DNA from: Opitutaceae bacterium
Lineage (GTDB): Bacteria > Verrucomicrobiota > Verrucomicrobiia > Opitutales > Opitutaceae
Length of the DNA: 64,000 bases
NCBI GenBank assembly: GCA_027482185.1
Contig: JAIXWF010000016.1
Span: 1-64,000 of the forward strand
Direction: 5' to 3'
Shown here in pieces: positions 51,605-63,721 of the stretch. A model generated the notes under the pieces. It saw only the letters and a program-made list of their open reading frames with translations. It had not been told where the DNA came from and made no database searches. A program made the position numbers and the translations under genes. Numbering within the stretch: the first letter of the stretch is position 1; each line of letters starts with the position of its first letter.

Positions 51605-52183
51605 ATGATCCCATCCTCCCGCTTCACCTCGTTCATCGCCATCGGCGGCCTGCTCCTCGGACTGGCCGCCGCGCCCCGTGCGCTCGCCGTCGCCCACGGC
51701 GGCCCCCCGGCCCTCACCGCCGCCCAACTGGAAGCCGCCCAGCAGGCCTGGTGCGAAGCCCTGGTCTCGATCAGCAAGACGCACCGCGAAGGTGGCGACG
51801 CCAAGACGCTCGCGGCCAAGATCATCGACTCGGCCTACAACTATGCCAACGGGCCCGTGCTCTTCAAACCCACGCTCACCCACGGCGAACAGACCTTCCG
51901 CACCACCCGCGAGGGCGCCCTCGCCTACTTCGTGGGCGGCAATCCCGCCTTCCCCAACGACAAGGGCTTCGCCCTGAAGCCGTGGGCCAAGGCCCGCTTC
52001 GTGAACGCCGCCACTTACATCGAGGGCCCGCTCGGCACCACGATGGGCCACGTCATCCTCACCGACACTTCCGGCAAGGAAACGAAGGTGGAGAAGACCT
52101 GGATCTTCCGGCGCGGCGACGACGGCAAGCTCCGCATCGTCCTCCACAAGTCCGCCATCCCCTACTCCCCGCCCGCCGCCTGA
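51605..52183 (+). CDS. Secreted SnoaL/NTF2-like small protein
   Basis: Secreted protein of 192 residues, signal peptide 1-28. It resembles a conserved family in marine and soil bacteria sometimes misnamed phosphoribosyl-AMP cyclohydrolase: LFKPTLTHGEQTFRTTREG, ALAYFVGGNPAFPNDKGFAL, KPWAKARFVNAATYIEG and a final RIVLHKSAIPY. The strand pattern suggests an NTF2/SnoaL fold. There is no biochemical evidence for the family and I propose no activity. Its start is divergent from the lipid cluster; the stop is followed by a minus-strand DJ-1 gene. Confidence 0.75.
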   Translation: MIPSSRFTSFIAIGGLLLGLAAAPRALAVAHGGPPALTAAQLEAAQQAWCEALVSISKTHREGGDAKTLAAKIIDSAYNYANGPVLFKPTLTHGEQTFRTTREGALAYFVGGNPAFPNDKGFALKPWAKARFVNAATYIEGPLGTTMGHVILTDTSGKETKVEKTWIFRRGDDGKLRIVLHKSAIPYSPPAA

Positions 52184-52266
52184 GCGCGGTAATGTCGGTC
52201 TTCCCGGAGCCGGTCCCTTGGCGGGGCCGGCTTTCTCGCGTCCCCAAACAGGCAATACGCCCCGGT

Positions 52267-53019
52267 TCAGGCCTTCAATTGCCGCACCAGCGCCGCAATC
52301 ATCCGCGGCAAATCGTAGGGAAACCGCGCCGTGATCAGGTTGCCGTCGACCACGCAGGGTTCGTCGAGCACCGTCGCCCCGGCGTTCGCAAGATCCGGAT
52401 GGATGTTCCAGACCGCGGTGGCCTTCTTTCCCTTCAGGATGCCGGCGCTCACCATGACCCATTGCCCGTGGCAGATCGCGCAGGTCGGTTTTCCGGACTC
52501 CCACATTTCGCGGACAAACGTTTGCGCCAACGGATCCGCGCGCAGCGCATCGGGATTCCAGCAGCCGCCCGGGAAGATGCACGCGTCGTAGTCCGCCGGG
52601 TCCGCTTCGTCGAGGTAGCGGTCGATCTTCAGCCAACCGGCGTTCTCCATCAGCCGGATCGCCAGCACGTGGGTCGCGCACTGCGGCGGAAAGCGCAGGC
52701 CGAGCGTCGGATGAAACTCGCCGATCCGCGGGGAAACAATGTGCACCGTGGCGCCGTGCTCGCTCAGCCAACGGATCGAGCCGGTGATTTCCACTTCCTC
52801 GACGCCGTTGGTGCAGCAGATCGCGACCCGCTTGCCCCGCAGCAACGCGGGATCCGACGCCGGTGCATAAAGGAAAGCGTGCAGCTCGCGGTTCAGCGGC
52901 CCATCGGCCGTCGTGAGCAGTTCGGTGGAAATCGACGGCACCAGGGCCGGCGCCATCAGGGCCTGGGAACGGAGCAACGCGGCGTTGCGCGCGGAAACGG
53001 AAGCATCGGCGGGGTTCAT
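52267..53019 (-). CDS. DJ-1/PfpI family protein
   Basis: Cytosolic protein of 250 residues of the class I glutamine amidotransferase-like superfamily. The reactive cysteine is C183 in the elbow AICHG, with ICCTNGVEEVEITG near 67 carrying the partner glutamate. Members are proteases, glyoxalase-like or stress-response proteins; the fold does not tell which. It has a longer N-terminus (about 60 residues) than PfpI. Start ATG 53019. Confidence 0.92.
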   Translation of the reverse strand: MNPADASVSARNAALLRSQALMAPALVPSISTELLTTADGPLNRELHAFLYAPASDPALLRGKRVAICCTNGVEEVEITGSIRWLSEHGATVHIVSPRIGEFHPTLGLRFPPQCATHVLAIRLMENAGWLKIDRYLDEADPADYDACIFPGGCWNPDALRADPLAQTFVREMWESGKPTCAICHGQWVMVSAGILKGKKATAVWNIHPDLANAGATVLDEPCVVDGNLITARFPYDLPRMIAALVRQLKA

Positions 53020-53075
53020 GCGGGAGGGTGAGGCAGTGGAAGCGCCTCCCGCTCCGCTGGCAAGGTCCCGCCACG

Positions 53076-53942
53076 TCACCCCGCCGCGCGGACAAGCATG
53101 GCCTGCAACTCTGCGACGTCCGTCACCGTGGTCTTCGCGACGAAGCCGCGCGCGTGCGCGAAATGCACGCCGGGCCGGCCTTCGAGCCGTGTGAAATCGA
53201 CGCGCGGGTTGTCGCGGTAGCGCTCGAGGCCGTAACCGCTGCTGCGCCGGTCCGGACTCACGATCGCGACGACCTCGTCGCCGCGCCCGCGGCCCTGGAT
53301 GAAACGGTCGAGGCCCAGCCCCGGATCCTCCGGCAACGGTTCCGTCCGCGGCACAAACAGCACCTGCGCCGGCCGCCCGCCGAGCTCCAGCGTCCAGAAC
53401 TCCGCCCGGCCCTCGAGCCAATCGAGGCGGGTCCGCAATTTCGCGACGTAGTCGACGATGTCGGTGCCGATCGCCCGCATCATTTCCCAAAGCGGATCGC
53501 CCGGCTCGAGCCGCGCCGCCAGCGCGAACCGGCGCAACAGCGCCGTGTGCACCGGCGAATTCAGTTTGGCCAGCGTCTCGGGCGTCGTCCCGAGCCACCG
53601 GGCGGTGCCGATCGGCCCGCGGGTGTCGAACCACTCCGTCGTCTCCAGCCAATCGCAGAACTGCCGGGCGTCGGCATAGATCCCGAGGTGCTGCAGCACG
53701 AGCGACAACGCGCAGGTCGGCGGATGGTCCTTCGGCAATTGGTGATGGTCGAAATTGTGCCGCGCCGGTTCGTGGCGGTGCCCGACATCGACCACGCAGA
53801 CCTCCGCGCGCGCCAGATCGTCGTCCGTCGGTTCCCGCCGCACCACCGGCGCGGGCTGCACCGCGAGCAGCACGCTGCAGGCGAGGAATTCGTCGGCGTG
53901 GGCGCCGCCGGGATGGGTAAGGATGGTTTCGAAACGGGTCAT
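53076..53942 (-). CDS. MYG1 family metal-dependent protein
   Basis: Protein of 288 residues of the MYG1/UPF0160 family. The DHH-like metal motifs are present: HPGGAHADEFLACSVL near 9, VVDVGHR near 49 and FDHHQLPKDH near 62. Eukaryotic MYG1 acts as a 3'-5' RNA exonuclease; the bacterial members are little studied. Start ATG 53942, 13 codons inside a longer frame. It is divergent from the alpha/beta hydrolase gene at 54044. Confidence 0.9.
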   Translation of the reverse strand: MTRFETILTHPGGAHADEFLACSVLLAVQPAPVVRREPTDDDLARAEVCVVDVGHRHEPARHNFDHHQLPKDHPPTCALSLVLQHLGIYADARQFCDWLETTEWFDTRGPIGTARWLGTTPETLAKLNSPVHTALLRRFALAARLEPGDPLWEMMRAIGTDIVDYVAKLRTRLDWLEGRAEFWTLELGGRPAQVLFVPRTEPLPEDPGLGLDRFIQGRGRGDEVVAIVSPDRRSSGYGLERYRDNPRVDFTRLEGRPGVHFAHARGFVAKTTVTDVAELQAMLVRAAG

Positions 53943-54043
53943 GGCGCGGGGCCACGGTGACGCCGCCGGCCGGCGCCGCAACCGCGGAAGCCGCGCCGCG
54001 CTCCGCGATTGCCGCCGCGCGAATCGGTGCCACGGTGCCCTCC

Positions 54044-54913
54044 ATGCAACGCTGGCTCGGACTCGGGGCGCTCTTTTGGTCGACGGTGTTTCCGGCCCTC
54101 GCGGCTCCGCTGCCCGTCGGCCGTGCGCAGTTCCAGGTGCCGTACGCGGACGCGCCCGTCACGCTCTTCACGTACAAGCCGGCCGGATATGCCGGCGGCC
54201 CGCTGCTCGTGGTTTTTCACGGGGTTGTGCGCAACGCCGACCATTACCGGGAGTTCGCGATCACTTTGGCGGAGCGGTTCGGGGTGCTCGTGGTCGCGCC
54301 GCAGCTGGACGAAGCCGCGTTTCCGGAGGAATGGTACCAGCGCGGCGGATTGCTCGCCGCCGACGGCACCGCCAAGCCGCGCGAACAATGGATGTTCAAC
54401 GTCGTCGGCGCCATCGTGGCCGGCGTACGCGCCAAGGAAGGGAAGCCCGACCTCCCCTACTACCTGATCGGCCATTCCGCCGGCGCGCAGTTTCTCGTGC
54501 GGCTCGCCGCCTACCTGCCCGGCGAGGCGAAGCGCATCGTCGCGGGCAACGCGGGCTCGCTGCTCTTCCCGAGCACCGACCACGCTTTCGGCTACGGCCT
54601 CGGCGGCCTGCCGCCTGAACTGCGCGACGACGCAATGCTGCGCCGCTACTTCGCCGCGCCGCTCACCCTCTACCTCGGCACGGCCGACGTCACGCCGCGG
54701 CGCCGCTTCGACGCCAGCGAAGCCGCGATGCGGCAGGGCCCTCACCGCTACGGCCGCAACCTCGCGTTTTACTCCATGGCGGAGAAGATGGCGAAGGAAC
54801 GCGGCTGGACCTTCAACTGGCGCAAAGTCGAAGTGCCGGGAGTCGAGCACGACGCCGCGCGCATGTTTGCGGCGGCGCAGGCCGAAGACGCGCTCTTCGG
54901 GCCCAAGCCGTGA
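54044..54913 (+). CDS. Secreted alpha/beta hydrolase
   Basis: Secreted esterase-like protein of 289 residues, signal peptide 1-20. The catalytic triad looks complete: S145 in GHSAGA (143-148), the acid in LGTADVTPRRR and the histidine in VPGVEHDAARMF near the C-terminus. The lid region (FPEEWYQRGGLLAADGTAK) is like those of the poly-hydroxybutyrate depolymerase/esterase group. Start ATG 54044 rather than an upstream in-frame start, because the signal peptide begins there. Convergent with katG; the 207-base gap holds two heptamer arrays. Confidence 0.9.
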   Translation: MQRWLGLGALFWSTVFPALAAPLPVGRAQFQVPYADAPVTLFTYKPAGYAGGPLLVVFHGVVRNADHYREFAITLAERFGVLVVAPQLDEAAFPEEWYQRGGLLAADGTAKPREQWMFNVVGAIVAGVRAKEGKPDLPYYLIGHSAGAQFLVRLAAYLPGEAKRIVAGNAGSLLFPSTDHAFGYGLGGLPPELRDDAMLRRYFAAPLTLYLGTADVTPRRRFDASEAAMRQGPHRYGRNLAFYSMAEKMAKERGWTFNWRKVEVPGVEHDAARMFAAAQAEDALFGPKP

Positions 54914-54927
54914 GCATGGATAGCAGA

Positions 54928-54955
54928 GTTGAGACCTGAGAGTTGAGGGTTGAGA
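54928..54955. repeat. Heptamer array (4 units, GTTGAGA type)
   Basis: GTTGAGA, CCTGAGA, then GTTGAGG and GTTGAGA in phase, starting 14 bases after the stop of the plus-strand alpha/beta hydrolase. Purine-rich on its sense strand. A short exact two-unit heptamer, GAGAGCG, also occurs at 55045-55058 in the same gap. Confidence 0.8.
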
Positions 54956-55078
54956 GATCGATCTCTCGAGTTGCGAAAACCCCGCAGCCGCCCGTGTTCG
55001 ACCCTTCGCAGCCGAATCTGCGCACCGGAATGAGCGCGCGCGCCGAGAGCGGAGAGCGGACCGCAGAAAACGGTCCGG

Positions 55079-55106
55079 CTCTCAACTCTCAGCTCTCAAC
55101 GCTCAA
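55079..55106. repeat. Heptamer array (4 units, CTCTCAA type)
   Basis: CTCTCAA, CTCTCAG, then CTCTCAA and CGCTCAA in phase, ending 14 bases from the katG stop. On the katG sense strand the units read TTGAGAG. It mirrors the array at 54928-54955, so both convergent genes end in purine-rich arrays of the same distance and polarity. Confidence 0.8.
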
Positions 55107-55120
55107 CTTCTGCGATCCCT

Positions 55121-57760
<2,640 letters not shown>

Positions 57761-58810
57761 ATGTTTCCCCTGCGCCCGCTTTTTTGCGTCTCGGTTGTTC
57801 TCGTCTGCGGATCGATGCCGGCGGCGGAAACCTGGCGCACGCAGGCGGGAGAGACCTTTGCGGCCCGGCTCAGCGGAGTCCACGGTCCCTTGGCGATCTT
57901 CGCGGAGCACGGCGGCACCCGGCGGTTGGGCGTGGAAGCCCTCGACGATGCCGGCATTGCCCGGATTGCGGATTTCCTCGCGGCCCGACCGGCGCAGCCG
58001 CCAGCGTGGAGTGACAGCGATTCTCCCGTCGTCACCGCCTTGCGGGGCAAGCTCGGGATGCTGCGCCAGGGAAAACTGGCCGCGTTCGAACCGGGCGCAC
58101 GGAAACTGCCCGAATTTTTTGCCATCTTCTACGGGGCCGGCGCCAATGCGGCGACCCGGCAGTTCACGCCGCAATTGATCGCGCGGTATCAGGCACTGAA
58201 GGCGCGCCACGGCGAACGCTTCGAGGTGATCTATGCTGGCCGCGACGGCATCCCCGAGGACCACACCGCCTACGTGCGCGAGTCCGGATTGCCGTGGCCG
58301 TTTATCCGCTTCACCGCCCTGCTCTCCGTTCCCTCGGTCGAGCGCTGGGGCGAAGCCGGCATCCCCAGCCTCGTCGTGCTCAACGCCGCCGGCGATGTCG
58401 TCCTCGACAGCGTCCGGCCTTCGGGCGACTTCCATCCGCCCGACGAAGTCCTGCGGCAGTTCGAAGCGCTGCTGGCCCTGATGCAGGGCGAGTCCCCGGC
58501 CGCAAAGCGCGCGCTGCACCGCCTGACCGTGCTCCAGCATGTGCGCAGTCGTCCCGCCGGCGAACACCCGCCGCAGCCCTGGGTGCTGTCGCTGGATCCC
58601 GACGAATTCCAAACCCTGCCGGTCAAGCGAATCGTCGCCACGCTGCACCTGGACGAATTCGGCCGCGTCAAGGAGGCCGCGTTCGAGCCGGCCCTCGAAG
58701 CCGTCCTCCACGAGAAATTGGCCAAGGCAACATCGGGTTGGCTTTTCCTGCCCTGCGTGCGGGACGGCCGAGGGCAAACGTTTCAGATCAAAATCCCGCT
58801 GGAATTCTGA
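57761..58810 (+). CDS. Nucleoredoxin-like thioredoxin-fold protein lacking the CxxC motif
   Basis: Secreted protein of 349 residues, signal peptide 1-21. Residues about 110-240 match the nucleoredoxin-type thioredoxin fold (FTPQLIARYQALKARHG, FEVIYAGRDGIPED, YVRESGLPWPFIRF, IPSLVVLNAAGDVV). The place of the W-C-x-x-C-R active site reads A-N-A-A-T-R at about 128-133, so both cysteines are gone and redox activity is unlikely. A C-terminal region (about 260-349) is not recognised. Its divergence from katG next to an OxyR-like site suggests a link to oxidative stress. Confidence 0.75.
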   Translation: MFPLRPLFCVSVVLVCGSMPAAETWRTQAGETFAARLSGVHGPLAIFAEHGGTRRLGVEALDDAGIARIADFLAARPAQPPAWSDSDSPVVTALRGKLGMLRQGKLAAFEPGARKLPEFFAIFYGAGANAATRQFTPQLIARYQALKARHGERFEVIYAGRDGIPEDHTAYVRESGLPWPFIRFTALLSVPSVERWGEAGIPSLVVLNAAGDVVLDSVRPSGDFHPPDEVLRQFEALLALMQGESPAAKRALHRLTVLQHVRSRPAGEHPPQPWVLSLDPDEFQTLPVKRIVATLHLDEFGRVKEAAFEPALEAVLHEKLAKATSGWLFLPCVRDGRGQTFQIKIPLEF

Positions 58811-58971
58811 GGCCCGATCCCGGGAGCGCAACGCTGCCCGCACCCGTCGCCCTTCCGCCCGTACCCGGCCGTTCCGGGAACACGCCTGAACCGGTGTTCG
58901 CTCGTGATCGGCAATGTCGTCATGACACAGGAAAATCGTAACCTTTGGTCCGGTTCGGGGTTCCTGCGACC

Positions 58972-61467
58972 ATGCCCCTCCTTTCACTTGCCGCGCCCAG
59001 CCAACCCGGGCCGCTCACCGGCCTCGCCGGCGATCTCCGCCACGCCTGGCGTCTCCTCGGCAAGGGCAAGGGCCTGACCGCCACCACCCTGCTCACGCTC
59101 GCCCTCTGCATCGGCGCGACCACGGCGATCTTTTCGACCGTCCACGCGCTGCTGCTGAAACCGCTGCCGTTTTCCGATCCCGCCCCGATCGTCGAGCTCT
59201 ACACCTCCGCCGCCAAAGCCGGCCTGCACAAGATGCCGGCCAACGTCCCGATCTTCCTCGATTACTCGAAAAACGCCGCTTCGTACGAGGCCCTCGCGCT
59301 GTGGTCCTTCGGCCAGCAGATGTACGGCCCGGACGACGCCCCTTCCCGGCTGCCGATGGCGTCCGCCACCGCCGACCTTTTCCGGATCCTGCGGCTCCAG
59401 CCGCTGCTCGGACAGTTCTTCACCGCCGAACACAGCCGGTCCGGCGCCGACAAGGTCGTGGTCCTGACCCATGCGTTCTGGAAATCCCGCTTCGACGAGG
59501 ATCCCGCCGTCCTCGGCCGCACGTTGCGGCTCGCGGGCGAGAACCACACCGTCATCGGCGTCGCACCGCGGCTCTTCGCGGCGTGGGACGCCCGCGTCAA
59601 CTATGTCGTCCCGCTGTCGTGGACGCCGGCGCAGGAGAATCCGCAGGCCCGCTACGGCGTCGGTCTCAACCTGTTCGGGCGGCTCAAACCCGGCGTCACG
59701 GCGGGCCAGGCCGACGCGGAAGCGAAGACCCTCGAGCAACGCTACGTCGACACCGCGCCGCCGCAGGTGCGTGGATTTGTCGAACGTTCCGCAATGACCA
59801 TGAACGTCGGCGGCGTGCAGGCGCAGCGCGTCGAACCCGTCCGCGCGACCCTTTGGCTGCTCCAAGGCGGCGTCGCCTTCGTCCTGCTGATCGGCTGCCT
59901 GAACGTCGCCAACCTCCAGTTGGTGCGCACCAACGCCCGGCGGGCCGAACTCGCGATCCGCACCGCGCTCGGCGCCGGCCGCGGGCTCATCGCCCGCCAA
60001 TTGCTGGTCGAAAGCTGCCTGCTGACCTCGCTCGGCGCGCTGCTCGGCCTCGGCGTGGCCTGGGGCGCCCTGCGCGTGAGCAACCACTATCTCGCCCAGA
60101 TGCTGCCGCAGGCACTGCCCGCGACGCTCGACCTCCGCGTGCTGGGTTTCGCCGTCGGTCTCACCGTCCTCCTCGGCGTCGCCATCGGCCTCGTCCCGGT
60201 CGGCCACGTCCTGCGCACCAACCTCGCCGAGGTCATCCAAAGCAGTTCGCGCGGCGCTTCCTCCGGCCGCGGCGTGCGCTCGCTCAGCAGCCTGTTGGTC
60301 GTCTTCCAAGTCGCGGTCGCCCTGATCTTGCTCACCGGCGCAGGGCTGCTGGTGCGGAGTTTCGCCCGGGCCCTCGCCGTGGATCCCGGCCTCGACCCGC
60401 GCGGGGTCGTGACCGCCCGCATCGTCGTGCCGGCCGCGCACCGCGGCAGCGCCGAGGCATTCGCTTCGTTCCAGGAGCGGCTCGCGCAGGCGCTGCGGGA
60501 ACTGCCGGGCGTGACAGCCACCGCGTTCTCGGCGTCGACGCCGTTCCAGGGCGGACTGCCGATCAATGCGTTTACTTTGGAGAACGACACGCTCCCGCCG
60601 GGCTCGCCGCAACCCGGGGCCTACCGCGTGCAGGTAACGCCGGGCTACCTCGAGACCCTCGGCCTCAAATTGGTGGAAGGCCGTTTCTACGAAGAGGCCG
60701 ACCGCGACCCGAAGCGCCGGGTCTTCGTGGTCGACGAAAGTTTCGCGCGGAAGTTTTTCCCCAATCGGTCCGCGCTCGGCGGCCGGTTCGCCTTCGGCCC
60801 CCGGCCGGAGAAACCCGAGGACTGGCCCGCGATCATCGGCGTGGTCCGCGATGTCCCGCACAACGGCGTCGAGGAAAAGAGCGGCAATCCCTTCATCTAT
60901 CAGGTCGTGCAGCAGGGAGCCCGCCCCGGCGGCCTGACGCTCTTCCTGCGCTCGACGCGGCCGGCCGCCGAACTCGTGCCGGCCCTTCAGGCGAAGGTGC
61001 GCGCCCTCGATCCCACGATTTTCCTCTACGACGCCGGGACGCTGGCCGACGCCGTCGGCGCGTCGTTCGACCAACGCCGCGCGGTCATGCTCCTGCTGGC
61101 GGCGTTCGCCGGGCTCGCGCTGTTCCTTTCCGCGCTCGGGATCTACGGCGTGCTCGCCTACGATGTCGCGCAACGCACCCGCGAGATCGGCATCCGCGGC
61201 GCCATCGGGGCCTCCCGCGCGCAGATCATCGGGTTGATTCTGCGGCAGGGGCTGCTGAAGACCGCCGCGGGCGTCGCCATCGGTTTGGCCGGTGCGATCG
61301 GGCTCAGCCGTTTCATGACCGGCCTGCTGTTCGGCGTCACACCGACCGAGCCCGGCGTCTACGCCGCGGTCTCGCTGGGATTGATCGCCGTCGCGCTTAC
61401 CGCGAGCTATCTGCCCGCTCGCCGCGCCGCGAAGATCGATCCGATCGTCGCGCTGCGCGACGAGTGA
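58972..61467 (+). CDS. ABC transporter permease, MacB/FtsX type (ADOP-like)
   Basis: Inner-membrane permease of 831 residues with two MacB-PCD and two FtsX domains in tandem, as in the ADOP-type permeases of Acidobacteria and relatives. The first membrane segment (TATTLLTLALCIGATTAIFS) is near residue 32; FtsX domains lie at about 285-400 (VALRLRNV-like VRTNARRAELAIRTALGAGR) and 715-830 (VAQRTREIGIRGAIGASRAQ). No ATPase gene is adjacent. I start at ATG 58972 rather than TTG 58945. Such proteins export drugs or lipoproteins in other bacteria; the substrate here is unknown. Confidence 0.9.
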   Translation: MPLLSLAAPSQPGPLTGLAGDLRHAWRLLGKGKGLTATTLLTLALCIGATTAIFSTVHALLLKPLPFSDPAPIVELYTSAAKAGLHKMPANVPIFLDYSKNAASYEALALWSFGQQMYGPDDAPSRLPMASATADLFRILRLQPLLGQFFTAEHSRSGADKVVVLTHAFWKSRFDEDPAVLGRTLRLAGENHTVIGVAPRLFAAWDARVNYVVPLSWTPAQENPQARYGVGLNLFGRLKPGVTAGQADAEAKTLEQRYVDTAPPQVRGFVERSAMTMNVGGVQAQRVEPVRATLWLLQGGVAFVLLIGCLNVANLQLVRTNARRAELAIRTALGAGRGLIARQLLVESCLLTSLGALLGLGVAWGALRVSNHYLAQMLPQALPATLDLRVLGFAVGLTVLLGVAIGLVPVGHVLRTNLAEVIQSSSRGASSGRGVRSLSSLLVVFQVAVALILLTGAGLLVRSFARALAVDPGLDPRGVVTARIVVPAAHRGSAEAFASFQERLAQALRELPGVTATAFSASTPFQGGLPINAFTLENDTLPPGSPQPGAYRVQVTPGYLETLGLKLVEGRFYEEADRDPKRRVFVVDESFARKFFPNRSALGGRFAFGPRPEKPEDWPAIIGVVRDVPHNGVEEKSGNPFIYQVVQQGARPGGLTLFLRSTRPAAELVPALQAKVRALDPTIFLYDAGTLADAVGASFDQRRAVMLLLAAFAGLALFLSALGIYGVLAYDVAQRTREIGIRGAIGASRAQIIGLILRQGLLKTAAGVAIGLAGAIGLSRFMTGLLFGVTPTEPGVYAAVSLGLIAVALTASYLPARRAAKIDPIVALRDE

Positions 61468-61494
61468 ACGCTCCGGCCGCGGCCCGCCCGCGGC

Positions 61495-62660
61495 TCAGCG
61501 GATCGCCGCCAGCACCCGGCGCGCGAACTCGGCTTCGTTGCCGGCGTGCCAACGCCACACGACGACCAAATCCTGCTCCGGCAAAATCACGACGGTGTTG
61601 CTGCCGGCGCCGCGGGCGGCGAACGCGTTCGCGGGCAACCCCGGAAGATTCTTGCCCTGCGTGTTCAGCCACCAGAGCAGTCCGTAGTCGGGACCGTGCG
61701 GCCCCGGCGTCAGGGCCGCGCGCACATAGGCCCGCGGCAGCACTTGCCGGTCTTCCCAGCGGCCGCCCCGCAGCCAAAGATAGCCGAAGCGCGCGAGATC
61801 CCAGGCGTGGATCCACACGCCGCCGCCCCAGCGCGTGCCGCCGCTGACCGACGGCTGGCGCCGGCCGTCGACGACGGCGTAGCTGTTGGTGTAGGGAATC
61901 CACTGCCACGAATTCGACGCGCCGATCAGGTCCATCACCTCGTCGCGGAATACCTCCGGCACCGGCCGACCGAAACGCCGCAGCATCGAAAGCGCGAAGC
62001 GATTGATGCGAACGTCGTTGTATTCGTAGTACGAACCCGGCGCCTGCAACGCCCGCGGCTTGCGCTCAGCCTGCCCAAATTCGGCCGCACCGACGAAATC
62101 GTGCGCCTTGCCCCACAGCGCGCCTTCCCATTCGAATCCTGGCGCAGGTGCATCCGCCAGGTGACCTTCGCATTCTGCGCCGAGGCGTAGCCGCCGTCGG
62201 TCACCGTGGCCCCGACCGGTTGGTCAAGATCGGCAATCAGCCCGTCGCGCACCGCAATGCCGGCGACCGTCGCCAACATGCTCTTCGCCGCGGAATAGGT
62301 CGGATCGGCCGCCGTCGTCTCGCCGAATTCGGCGACGACGTAGCCCTTGAAGATGACCAGCCCGTTGGTTCGCGCCCGCCATGTCGGTATCGAGCCGAGG
62401 AGTTGGCCGAAGATTTTTTCCTGTTCCGAAAAATCGCGCGGCCACGGTGTCTCGTGGTCCTGCGCATACGCGACCGCCTCCGCGAGTTTCGCGGGATCGA
62501 GTCCCAGTTCCGCCGGCAGCCGCCGGGCCCAGCCGTCGCGCGGCGGAAAGTAGGGCTCCGCGGCGACGGCCGCGGCAACCGCGAATCCCGTTGCCACCCA
62601 GACACTGAGAAAACCGCGACGGAACGCGGCGAAACGGGATCTTGGCGAAAGGATATTCAT
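61495..62660 (-). pseudogene. Class C beta-lactamase-like serine hydrolase, frameshifted
   Basis: Secreted serine hydrolase (beta-lactamase family, class C type) in two frames. N-terminal part from ATG 62660: signal peptide, then the catalytic S-x-x-K (TYSAAKSML). C-terminal part, ending at 61495: Y-x-N motif [26 protein letters not shown] and ARGAGSNTVVILP. The frame changes at about 62131-62137, where [11 protein letters not shown] of relatives is recovered if one base is added (TTCGAA as TTCGGAA). It is therefore either a recent one-base deletion or a sequencing error; the rest of the gene looks intact. Confidence 0.85.
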
Positions 62661-62782
62661 GGCGGGGTGCACGGCGCAGCGGCCTGCTTCGCCGAGGAGA
62701 ACCGGGCGTCGGTGCCCACGGCAAATGCTATCCGGACCGCCGCCGGCTTGCCCCGCGCCGGCCTGTCCGCAGCTTCGCCTCC

Positions 62783-63682
62783 ATGCAGCAACGCATCCTC
62801 GGCCGCACCGGCCTTTCCGTTTCCGTCGTCGGGGTCGGCACCTGGCAGTTCGGCGGCGAATGGGGCCGCACCTACACCGCCGACGACGTCCGCGCCATCC
62901 TCGCCGCCGCGCGCGACTGCGGGATCAATCTCATCGATACCGCGGAATGCTACGGCGACCACCTCTCCGAAAGCCTGATCGGCGAGACGTTGCCCGGCCG
63001 GCGTGAGGACTGGGTCCTCGCCACCAAGTGGGGCCACCGGTTCCACGAATGCTTCAAACGCGACGCCGCCGTCGGCCCGGCCGACCTCGTGGCGCAACTC
63101 GAGGGCTCGCTCAAGGCGCTGCGCACCGACTACGTCGACGTCCTCCAGCTTCACTCCGCCACCGACGATCTCTTCGCCACGCCGGGGATGTGGGAAGCCG
63201 CCCGCGAGGCCCAGCGCCAAGGCAAGGTGCGTTTCCTTGGCAACTCGATCCCGACCGCGAGCACGAACGCGTTCCAGGTCGATCGCTCGACCGACGTCGG
63301 CGTCGACGTGATCCAACTCGTCTACAACCGCCTCCATCGCGTGCCCGAAGCGGAAATCTTTCCTTCGATCGCGCGGCAGAACCTCGGCGCGCTTGCCCGC
63401 GTGCCGCTCGCCAGCGGTTTCCTTTCCGGCAAGTACCGACCCGGGCATACGTTTCCGGCGGACGATGTCCGCGAGGTTTGGAAAAACGCACGCCGCGACG
63501 AAATGCTCGCCGAGGTCGAACGCATTGCCGCCACCGAACTGCCGCCCGGTATGCCGCTCTCCGCGTGGGCCCTCGCGTGGGTCCTGAAGAATCCGCAGGT
63601 CACAGCGGTCATCCCCGGTTGCAAAGACGCGGCCCAGGTCCGCGCCAACGCCGCCGCGGCCGCGCTCGTCGGCCAAATCTGA
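62783..63682 (+). CDS. Aldo/keto reductase
   Basis: NADPH-dependent oxidoreductase of 299 residues, AKR superfamily (TIM barrel). The catalytic tetrad is D52/Y57 (LIDTAECYG), K82 (LATKWG) and H124 (VLQLHS). The start ATG 62783 ([17 protein letters not shown]) gives the standard first strand; the frame is open upstream but that part lacks homology. The substrate is not predictable. It is convergent with the partial M14 gene and divergent from the frameshifted serine hydrolase, 122 bases from its start. Confidence 0.94.
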   Translation: MQQRILGRTGLSVSVVGVGTWQFGGEWGRTYTADDVRAILAAARDCGINLIDTAECYGDHLSESLIGETLPGRREDWVLATKWGHRFHECFKRDAAVGPADLVAQLEGSLKALRTDYVDVLQLHSATDDLFATPGMWEAAREAQRQGKVRFLGNSIPTASTNAFQVDRSTDVGVDVIQLVYNRLHRVPEAEIFPSIARQNLGALARVPLASGFLSGKYRPGHTFPADDVREVWKNARRDEMLAEVERIAATELPPGMPLSAWALAWVLKNPQVTAVIPGCKDAAQVRANAAAAALVGQI

Positions 63683-63721
63683 ACCGGCGGCGCGGGCGTA
63701 CGTCGCGCCCCGCCCGATCCG

